Assembly: GCA_018435125.1 (NCBI GenBank) | Contig: JAHDNZ010000030.1 | Location: forward strand, 1-52,747 | DNA length: 52,747 nt | Reading direction: 5' to 3' | From: Bacillota bacterium | Lineage (GTDB): Bacteria; Bacillota; DTU065 | Shown here: positions 45,703-52,747 of the stretch, piece after piece | Layout of the letters: each line of letters opens with the position of its first letter | Numbering within the stretch: the stretch's first letter is position 1 | Made by a program: the position numbers and the translations under genes | The notes under the pieces: model-generated | Told to the model about the DNA's origin: nothing | Database searches by the model: none | What the model saw: the letters and a program-made list of their open reading frames with translations, nothing else

Positions 45703-48700
45703 CTAAAAATTGATACCAAACTCAATGCCTAGACGGAATTCGCCTTTGTCATCTAAAGATGCTGTAAGCTTGGTTTGGGGTTTAATTCTATACTCGAGCT
45801 TCATCAATTCTTTAGCTTTGATCTCTAATGTTCTTGAATAGGTAAAATAGAGGTTTTCAAAAAGATATTTCCCTGCTTTGAATTTCATGGTTCTTTCCAT
45901 AATGTTTGGCTCTAGCTTAAATTCATCAAGCTTGAAGGTTTCCTTCATAACATTTTCTACATCACCTAAAACAGTTGCTTCGAGTTGGTTACTTACAATT
46001 CTTAAAAGCTCCTCAGTTAAAGCTTGCTGAATGTTTCCTCCGGCAAAATTACTAAACCGATGCAGTGTTAATTTGCGAATAATCTCAGTCTCACTCATAG
46101 GTGGATCTGAGATCAGTGTTGTTCTGAGATCACCTATAGTCCCATTTATCTGGACTCTGACCTCTGACTCTGGAAGCCTAGTTAAGGCTTCAGCAGATAT
46201 TAAGGGCATGATCCCTCGGTAACGTTGAAAGACCAGTTGTGCTTTGGTTATTTCAAAAATGTTATCAAGATAATTAATACTACCTTCCTTAGCTTCAACT
46301 CTGCCATCTAAGCCAAGGTTAGCTAAAGACCCTGTAATTTGAACAAAACCTGTACCTTTGGCATTTAGACCTAGCCCCCTAACCCGAAAATCGCCTTTGT
46401 GATCGACATTTAGATCCAATTTAACTGGTAGCTTGGCATATGATTGGACCGGTTTTCCTTCATAGGCAGCTAAATTTACATCGGTATCCTCAAGCTCAAT
46501 ATGGCCACTTATTAAGGGTTGATTAAGAGTTCCGGTAATTTGACCTCTACCTGTGATAACTGTTTTTACTAGTTCAGTCTTATAAGGTATTTTCGTAAGC
46601 GTATATGTTATTGATAGATTAGAATTAGAAGGTTCTAAATTAATAATTCCTCCTAGTTTAGCACTACCCTGGTCTATTTTAGCACTGACATTATTAATCT
46701 CGGCCATATTGCCTGAAAAGATAATCTCGCCTTTTAAATCAGTAATAGCATCTGGATAGGAAGCAGGGTTAAGCGAAGCGTCTGCAAGGGTAATATACCC
46801 ATTAAATTCTGGCTTTTGCCAGCTACCTGAGACATCAACATTGACTTTAAGCTGCCCTTTATTAAAAGTAACTCCTTTGATTAATCCATTTAACGAACTT
46901 AAGTTGCTCTTGGGCGAGCGAACAGACAACTTCAATGGCAGTTCTTTACCATTTTGTTTGTTATTCAAAAGATTTTTTACAAACTCAATTTCTTTTGGCC
47001 AAGGAATAGTTCCCGTTACACTCAGTTCATTACCTTCTAAACTAGCTCTAAATTCTGTAACTCGAATTCCCTGATTATCAATAGCAAAGGAACCAAGAAG
47101 GCCCTTTAGCTGAAGTTGTTCATAGTTGATATTGCTGGCTTCTAATTCTAATTGACCTTTGAAATTTTCAATACTACCAGCCAGATTAGCCTTAAAATTA
47201 ACTTTACCATCTAGATTTTGCTTAAAATCAAAGGCTGTTTTAATATTTCTTAGGTCAATATTTCCTCCTTGCATAGTCACATTCAAAGCACCGTTTTTAT
47301 TGTAGTTTCCAGCCAAAAGAACATTTGATCCATTGACAGCCAAATTGGCATCACTAACCTGTAAAATACCACTTTCATATCTTATTTTAGCAGCTAAAGT
47401 TGGTTGTATGTCTTTTAGCATCCAGGTGGCTTTGGTTAAATCTAACTGGAGATGAGGATCGTTTTTAGTTCCGGATATTTGTGCGTTAAAATTAGCCCAG
47501 ATATTTTCAGGGATCTTGTAACCAGCAATAGAGGCAATTTTAGACAAGTCTGCTCTAAGAGCAGTCAGCTCACCATTAAGTACTTGAGTCTTAAAATCAT
47601 ACTTGCCTTTGGTAGAGAAAAATCCCTGACCCCACTTAATCTCTGAATTACTTATTAACAGACACTGGTCAGCTAAGCTAAACAGCCCGCCGATACGATC
47701 AATACGCTGTCCTAAAACAACAGCATCCTCGATAACAGCTTCACCCCTGATATTAGGCTCTGTTAAATTACCTGTGAGTCTGCCACTGTAGCTAGCAAAA
47801 CCAGCTGTCAGATATCTTTTATACTCATCTGGATATGGCAGGTCTTTTAAGGGGAGCTTTTTCAAGTTAAGCTGTAAATCCATCTGTCCGTAAGTGTCAA
47901 CACTGCCAAATGCAGAAAAACTTCCGCTGCTAATTTCACCTTTACTGTGAGTTATTAACATTAGGCCCTTATTATAAGTGATTGCAGCCACCATATTGTT
48001 CGTATCCACGCCCATAATATTAACCGGCCCTGTGGTCAAATCCAGTTTAACTAAAGGATCATCTATCGTACCTTCTAAGGTTGCTTCAGCACTAAAAGAT
48101 CCAGCTGCTAAATCTAAATACCCCAAAGGTTCTAGGATCTCGCTAAGATCTTGATTGCGAATGGAAAGAGCTAACTTCCCGGAAATTTTATCCTTCAATT
48201 TTATAAAACCATGTATTACATGAGTTGAACCGCTTAGGCTTGTAAGATTTAGATTGATGAGATTGATTACTTCTGTCTTAGGATCCCCATTTAACTTCCC
48301 GGAAAGTCTTTGAAATTTGATATCTTTATAAGCTGGATTTAACCAATCCAAGCTCCCGCTGGCCAAAGGATTATTAAGGGAACCATTGATCCTTAAAACT
48401 AAATCCATGCGGCCGCCTAGATCTTTAAATTGCGGAAATAAAGCAGCAAACGCATTCGGTTCAAAAGAACTAATGTTTAAATTAAGGTTAAGTTTATCAG
48501 TCTCATTTAGTGGCACTATGCCTGAGAGAAAGACCCTGGCAGGAGCTAACTCAGCTTGTATTCCCTCTAATCCGATTTTACCATCGCGCAGATAAAAACC
48601 ACCTTTTAGATTAGCAGCTTTAATATTGTCATAAACTAGCTTTGGTGTCTCCACATTGCCAATAACTTCAGCCTTAGCTAAATTCCAATCGGATACCCTA

Positions 48701-50688
48701 GCTAAAAGCGATAAGTTTAGTTTGCCTTTTAAAGTACTAAGATTCAGAGGTATTTTCTCCTGTAAAGTAGCTACGGACTCAAATACAACACTAGGATCTA
48801 AACCCAATGCGTCAATTTCCAAAAAGCTTTCACGCTGAAGCTTTTCTTGAGGGAAAAGCAGCTGTTGTAAACTATCCGGCAGTGCTAACGCACCTTTTGC
48901 AGCCACCTTAGCTCCCATAAACCCGGCTAAAAGGTTTTCTATTTCCACCACACCATTGGCTAGTCTTCCGGATAAAACCATACCTTCATGATTATAACCT
49001 GCCACTGCTCCGGGTGAGGTCTCTAGAGAAAACACAGCAAAAGGTTGATCGTAAAATCCACCAATATCAGTTTTAAGACTTACAGTTCCATTGGCATTAA
49101 GTCCGGGATACTTTTGGCTAATTGTTGTAAGAGCTAGTTTATCTACCTTTAATGCTAGATTAAGATAGGGTTTTATAATAACATCCTCAATATTGCCATT
49201 GATATTGAAAAATCCGGTTTCTGCTTTACCTGTAACTGAAGTTATCTCCACTGTACCATCTTTGTAGCTTACTAAACCACTTACATCAGTTAAAGGGAAA
49301 GGAAAATCAGGGTGATTGATATTAGCAGAATTGATATTTATATCACCACTTATAGATAACTGAGAAAGATAACCGGAGACAATAAACCTACCAGCAAAAA
49401 GGCCCTGAAGAGAAATATCTTTCAGCCAATTAAAATTCTCACCATATCTCTTAGGAAAACTATTGGTCATAGGAGAAGCTATGTTGTTTGAGATAGCATA
49501 ATAACGATCATAGAGATCAGCTTTTAAATAGCCTTCAGCTATATTTAGCTTACCTTTTTCAAAATCTACCTCTGCAAACAACCGCGGATCAAACCAACCT
49601 CCTGCTGTATACCCTTTGGTTATAAACTTGGAATTATCTATTTGACCTGCAGCGCTCCAACTCTCCAAGCCTTGATCACTATATTCTACCGTGCCGGAAA
49701 GAACCTCGACTGTTTCAGGTACCAAGTGAGATCTAAAAGTCACTCCCTTTAGGTTAGCTTCTCCTTGAAATGCCAGATACCCATTTTTATAAGCCAGCTC
49801 AGTTTTAGCATCAACCTTACCATTGTAAAAGTCCAAACCTATATTAGGGGCTATCCAATAGTTGAATTCAGCAGGATCTAAACCGTAGGTGTCGACTTTC
49901 CCTGTCCACTCTGCAGTTTTTAAATCTACCATAATCTTCCCGTCAACCTGATAAAAACCAGTCTGACTTTTATTTTTAGGCAGCCACTCACTAGGCCATT
50001 TAGCCACATCCCAGCCTGTAACAGGTAGCGAGGCTTCTCCCTGAAAAGAAATATCAACCTTGTTATCCGTTACAACCACTGCTTTGGCATTAATTGTTCT
50101 GCCTAGATAGATCTGGTTTTTATCCATGTAAGGCATCCCTTTAAATGATACCCTACCTTGCTTTACATAAAGAGGTATACCTTCAGGTATTGACATAGCT
50201 TGAGAATTATCGTTTGAACTCATAAGATCAAAAAAATTCCACTTGTTTGAATCTCCATAATACTCCAGATTAATAGCTGGCTGATATAAAGTTATACTTT
50301 TTAAACCTTTTAAATAATTACCCTGACAAAATAGCAGCTTTAGAAGACTATAATCAATAGTTACTTTCTCAAGCCTTATAAAAGGTTCCTTATTCTTTTT
50401 TAGGTTTTCATCTATACCAGGTTGTCTAGACGGTCCTATCACTACATCCTGTACTACTAAATGGTTGAAGATATCCGGAGCTAACGCACCTATATCAACT
50501 TGCCTATCTAAATTAGCCTCGAGGGCTTTAATTATTTGAGCCTTAATATTATCAGTTATAGACTTTTGATTGAGAACCAATATAACTCCTAAATTAACTA
50601 AAAGTAACAAAACTAGGATGATTCCAAGGGTGATAAACACGACCCTGAAAACAGGATGAGCATTAACTAGATCTGTCTTTTTTTGCAC
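45703..50688 (-). CDS. tamB: TamB-like translocation and assembly module protein (DUF490)
   Basis: 1661 residues from the GTG at 50688 (GGAGG 8 nt upstream); an ATG at 50694 touches the SD. An N-terminal anchor helix (about 15-40) precedes a very long beta-taco of repeated strands (GNVETPKLVYDN, GSLNNPLASGSLDWLN type) and a C-terminal DUF490 domain with VRVQINGTIGDLRTTLISDPPMSETEI and LEYRIKPQTKLTASL. AsmA/TamB proteins bridge inner and outer membranes for OM-protein assembly or phospholipid transport. It lies just upstream of bamA, the arrangement reported in diderm Firmicutes. Confidence 0.92.
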   Translation of the reverse strand: MQKKTDLVNAHPVFRVVFITLGIILVLLLLVNLGVILVLNQKSITDNIKAQIIKALEANLDRQVDIGALAPDIFNHLVVQDVVIGPSRQPGIDENLKKNKEPFIRLEKVTIDYSLLKLLFCQGNYLKGLKSITLYQPAINLEYYGDSNKWNFFDLMSSNDNSQAMSIPEGIPLYVKQGRVSFKGMPYMDKNQIYLGRTINAKAVVVTDNKVDISFQGEASLPVTGWDVAKWPSEWLPKNKSQTGFYQVDGKIMVDLKTAEWTGKVDTYGLDPAEFNYWIAPNIGLDFYNGKVDAKTELAYKNGYLAFQGEANLKGVTFRSHLVPETVEVLSGTVEYSDQGLESWSAAGQIDNSKFITKGYTAGGWFDPRLFAEVDFEKGKLNIAEGYLKADLYDRYYAISNNIASPMTNSFPKRYGENFNWLKDISLQGLFAGRFIVSGYLSQLSISGDININSANINHPDFPFPLTDVSGLVSYKDGTVEITSVTGKAETGFFNINGNIEDVIIKPYLNLALKVDKLALTTISQKYPGLNANGTVSLKTDIGGFYDQPFAVFSLETSPGAVAGYNHEGMVLSGRLANGVVEIENLLAGFMGAKVAAKGALALPDSLQQLLFPQEKLQRESFLEIDALGLDPSVVFESVATLQEKIPLNLSTLKGKLNLSLLARVSDWNLAKAEVIGNVETPKLVYDNIKAANLKGGFYLRDGKIGLEGIQAELAPARVFLSGIVPLNETDKLNLNLNISSFEPNAFAALFPQFKDLGGRMDLVLRINGSLNNPLASGSLDWLNPAYKDIKFQRLSGKLNGDPKTEVINLINLNLTSLSGSTHVIHGFIKLKDKISGKLALSIRNQDLSEILEPLGYLDLAAGSFSAEATLEGTIDDPLVKLDLTTGPVNIMGVDTNNMVAAITYNKGLMLITHSKGEISSGSFSAFGSVDTYGQMDLQLNLKKLPLKDLPYPDEYKRYLTAGFASYSGRLTGNLTEPNIRGEAVIEDAVVLGQRIDRIGGLFSLADQCLLISNSEIKWGQGFFSTKGKYDFKTQVLNGELTALRADLSKIASIAGYKIPENIWANFNAQISGTKNDPHLQLDLTKATWMLKDIQPTLAAKIRYESGILQVSDANLAVNGSNVLLAGNYNKNGALNVTMQGGNIDLRNIKTAFDFKQNLDGKVNFKANLAGSIENFKGQLELEASNINYEQLQLKGLLGSFAIDNQGIRVTEFRASLEGNELSVTGTIPWPKEIEFVKNLLNNKQNGKELPLKLSVRSPKSNLSSLNGLIKGVTFNKGQLKVNVDVSGSWQKPEFNGYITLADASLNPASYPDAITDLKGEIIFSGNMAEINNVSAKIDQGSAKLGGIINLEPSNSNLSITYTLTKIPYKTELVKTVITGRGQITGTLNQPLISGHIELEDTDVNLAAYEGKPVQSYAKLPVKLDLNVDHKGDFRVRGLGLNAKGTGFVQITGSLANLGLDGRVEAKEGSINYLDNIFEITKAQLVFQRYRGIMPLISAEALTRLPESEVRVQINGTIGDLRTTLISDPPMSETEIIRKLTLHRFSNFAGGNIQQALTEELLRIVSNQLEATVLGDVENVMKETFKLDEFKLEPNIMERTMKFKAGKYLFENLYFTYSRTLEIKAKELMKLEYRIKPQTKLTASLDDKGEFRLGIEFGINF

Positions 50689-50724
50689 TGACATCTCCTC
50701 CCGGCAAGGCCGGTTTTCACCTCC
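50686..50724 (-). promoter_or_regulatory. Two ribosome binding sites flanking a hairpin before tamB
   Basis: GGAGG at 50720-50724 and again at 50697-50701 flank a CCGGC-AAG-GCCGG hairpin (50701-50713), whose last base overlaps the second SD. The second SD serves GTG 50688. Folding could alter access to it. Confidence 0.4.
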
Positions 50725-50747
50725 TTAAGACAATTCTTAGAACCTAT

Positions 50748-52424
50748 CTAAAGCAAACTGCTTTCTAAAATTTCTAAATCAAAAGCTATTTCCCCCTCCA
50801 TAACATAGTCGGTTGCCTGGCGGACCTGTACCGGTAAGAGAGTCTCATTTGAATCTTCATTTTTATATAAACTCTCATTGTATGGTGGGTAAAACTCAGC
50901 TACTAGTTCATTATTCTTCTCACGAGTGAGAAAATCTTTAAGAACCTTTTCCCAGTCCTTTGCTTCCTGAGAAATAGGTGTGCTTTTGCGTTCTTCTGAT
51001 TGTAATTCCAGCTTTTCACTTACGGAAACAGGCTCTGGTTCATAGGTAGGAATTGAAACCCCAGGACGTACAACTACATGAACCTTGCCAGGTGTAATAT
51101 CTTCCGGAATAGGAAGTAGTAACTTGACTGTCTCTGTTTCACCTCTAAAAGGCCGCAATTGAACCACAACCTCAAGATCCTGACCCGGTTCTACTTGAGT
51201 TAAAGCTGGTGTGGCACTAGTGATAACCGCTGTGTTTTTAGCTTCTGTAAACTCTGCCAAAACTATAATCTCTGTAGGTTCAACCTTGTAGTAGTCGTTA
51301 AATAGAATTAAATCCAGTATCTCTGAAAGCTCGCTTATACTGAGTGCTGCTATATCCGCATAACTATAGAAATAGTTTTCTCTTTCAAGAGTATAGGGTA
51401 GATTTTTGCCCTGAATGGTAAATTTAATCTTCGAACTGCCGGCCCCTACTCGATCTATACCCCGATCAAAGCCTTCCAAAATCGAGCTTATTGCCAGCTT
51501 AGCAAAAAGCATATTATCAGGAATAACTAAGGCTTTGGTTTCTAGAACCTGATTTAAATCATTTTCCTTAACAACTACTTTTACTGGTACCATCTGGGGA
51601 CTTTTAGCCAAACTCCCCAAAATACCTGCTCCTCTATCTTCACTAATAAGGCCTATCTTTTCACTAAAACTAGCTAACTTAAAGCTACTAGATTGGCCTT
51701 GAATTATGGTGTGAATAAAGCTAGTGCTGGCCAGATAAGCTGTTTTGCCTCTCTTTAAGAGAGGATGACCAAAAGCTAGAAATCTCCCATCCGGATAGAT
51801 AGTAGTTAAGGTCCCAAAACCACCTACAGTAACATCTCCGGTTACAAGTAAAACACCCAAAGCGGATCCTGGTTCGACTTGCATAGTTGCAGTTTCTTTA
51901 TTGCCAAAGCTACTCTTGGCTAAAGTAAGCCCCAGCTGTTTTTCCAAAAATGCTCTGCCCCGCTCACCAAAACCACTAGCAACTAGATGTGTGTTTAGAG
52001 ATCTTAGTGTTGTATTAGGAGGAAGATTCTCAAGCGGGAAATCGCCTTCAGACAGAGAAAGAAGTTCTTCCATCTCACTAATCGGTGTTACCAAAGCCAA
52101 GCTACGTCCAATATCATTAAAGCCATAACTGATAGCTCCCAAAAGCTTGCCAGAGATATAAACAGGGCTGCCACTCATACCTTCGACAACCCCACCTAAT
52201 TCCAAAGCTTTGCCACCAACCTTAATTAAAACAAAATCAGAAACAGTTCCTTCACCGGGAATAATACTCAAAATCTCTACCGGAAACTCTTCTACCATGG
52301 TACCAGAAAACACAGTTTTCCCAATACCCTTTAATCCCGGAACAACTTCACTGAGAGGATAGTTTTCAGCCCATACTACTACTGATAATACTACTATTAA
52401 GACTAGTACCAAATTTCTTTTCAC
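50748..52424 (-). CDS. Secreted SpoIVB-type S55 serine peptidase-like protein
   Basis: 558 residues from a GTG at 52424 after GAGGTG. Signal peptide (MKRNLVLVLIVVLSVVVWA), then VVPGLKGIGKTVFSGTMVEEF and EGMSGSPVYISGKLLGAISYGF; the serine in GMSGSP (S86) is the predicted nucleophile. GRFLAFGHPL supplies the histidine. The N-terminal S55 domain covers roughly residues 25-240. No PDZ domain is visible. The rest is a beta-rich region with EPGQDLEVVVQLRPFRGETETVKLLLPIP. SpoIVB acts in sporulation; this one heads the OM cluster next to tamB, so an envelope role is more likely here. Confidence 0.82.
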   Translation of the reverse strand: MKRNLVLVLIVVLSVVVWAENYPLSEVVPGLKGIGKTVFSGTMVEEFPVEILSIIPGEGTVSDFVLIKVGGKALELGGVVEGMSGSPVYISGKLLGAISYGFNDIGRSLALVTPISEMEELLSLSEGDFPLENLPPNTTLRSLNTHLVASGFGERGRAFLEKQLGLTLAKSSFGNKETATMQVEPGSALGVLLVTGDVTVGGFGTLTTIYPDGRFLAFGHPLLKRGKTAYLASTSFIHTIIQGQSSSFKLASFSEKIGLISEDRGAGILGSLAKSPQMVPVKVVVKENDLNQVLETKALVIPDNMLFAKLAISSILEGFDRGIDRVGAGSSKIKFTIQGKNLPYTLERENYFYSYADIAALSISELSEILDLILFNDYYKVEPTEIIVLAEFTEAKNTAVITSATPALTQVEPGQDLEVVVQLRPFRGETETVKLLLPIPEDITPGKVHVVVRPGVSIPTYEPEPVSVSEKLELQSEERKSTPISQEAKDWEKVLKDFLTREKNNELVAEFYPPYNESLYKNEDSNETLLPVQVRQATDYVMEGEIAFDLEILESSLL

Positions 52425-52716
52425 CTAAAACACCTCTATCTCTGGTTTGAAGCCCCAGTTAGATATTTCTCTTTTTTTCACTAGCTAAATTCATCTTTTA
52501 GCTCTCTAAAGATACCTTTTTCTATTATAAATGTCTACTTCTGTAAAAAAGAACAGCATTCCTTTTATTCTCACTTCTAACTACATTAATTCCCAGTCTC
52601 TATTTATGATTTTTCCAAAACTTATTGTAAAGATGATTTAAGAAATCCCCCTATAACCTGAATTAATCTTTCTTATTATAACTAGGCCCTAATTAAGCTA
52701 AAAATGTGTTTTTTTG
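52425..52716 (-). other. AT-rich leader upstream of the S55 peptidase gene
   Basis: Together with the promoter at its far end this is a 323-nt stretch without a gene. Two further TATAAT-like boxes (around 52530 and 52675) lack good -35 partners. A weak hairpin (ATCT..CTGG / CCAG..AGAT) lies near 52445-52475. No small ORF with a ribosome binding site was seen. Confidence 0.4.
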
Positions 52717-52745
52717 ATTATAATAGAACTCTTAGCTGCTTACAA
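52717..52745 (-). promoter_or_regulatory. Near-consensus sigma-A promoter at the head of the OM cluster
   Basis: On the minus strand TTGTAA (52740-52745) and TATAAT (52717-52722) are spaced exactly 17 nt. It would give a ~290-nt leader before the S55 gene and could drive the S55-tamB-bamA block. Confidence 0.6.
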
Positions 52746-52747
52746 AT

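Overview
The window looks like chromosomal DNA from an AT-rich diderm member of the Bacillota (Firmicutes), most plausibly of the Halanaerobiales or Limnochordia/Hydrogenisporales type. Ribosome binding sites are strong Firmicutes-style GGAGG, and TTG/GTG starts are common. Yet the window carries a nearly complete outer-membrane (OM) and lipopolysaccharide machinery: Lpx, Lpt, Bam, Tam and Skp proteins, an SLH-type OM tether and several small OM barrels. The lineage is inferred from this gene content, not from a marker phylogeny.

Layout. Positions 1-3,700 hold a plus-strand GH84 beta-N-acetylglucosaminidase, a small minus-strand membrane protein, and a plus-strand pair of a two-helix membrane protein and an XRE repressor. 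Positions 3,840-10,942 are a complete F-type ATP synthase operon on the minus strand (atpZ-like, atpI, B, E, F, H, A, G, D, C), with a promoter candidate at its head and a terminator at its end. Its c subunit has a two-carboxylate ion-binding site typical of Na+-coupled rotors. Positions 11,090-19,100 encode envelope structure: a 13-repeat SLBB export protein, a repeat-containing secreted protein, a putative OM barrel, a YqgF-like nuclease fold, an Omp-alpha-like SLH/coiled-coil tether whose start is interrupted by an in-frame TAG, and a tiny SLH-like secreted protein.

Positions 19,157-52,424 form a large OM-biogenesis cluster, all on the minus strand. In transcription order it runs: S55 (SpoIVB-like) peptidase, tamB, bamA, skp, a long Skp-like protein, lpxD, two small OM barrels, an LptF/G permease, lptD, lptC, lptA, a class III aminotransferase, an unusual ABC permease/ATPase pair, lpxC, fabZ, lpxA, lpxI, lpxB, an LpxB-like glycosyltransferase, msbA, a second LpxB-related protein, lptB, a second LptF/G permease and a DUF3084 protein.

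How it works together. LpxC/D/A/I/B and FabZ make a lipid A disaccharide. MsbA flips it, LptB with the two permeases extracts it, and LptC, LptA and LptD carry it to the surface. BamA, TamB and Skp build OM proteins, and the SLH proteins tie the OM to peptidoglycan. No lpxK, waaA or kds gene lies in the window, but two extra LpxB-family proteins sit where such genes often lie, so the lipid A may be atypical. The most unusual items are the ABC pair with a ~450-residue extracytoplasmic insert, the three-LpxB arrangement, the TAG in the tether's leader, the two-carboxylate c subunit, the 221-residue super-repeat in the SLBB protein, and hairpins lying between the Shine-Dalgarno (SD) sequence and the start codon of lpxC and lptA. 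No rRNA, tRNA, CRISPR array, insertion sequence or prophage was recognised.
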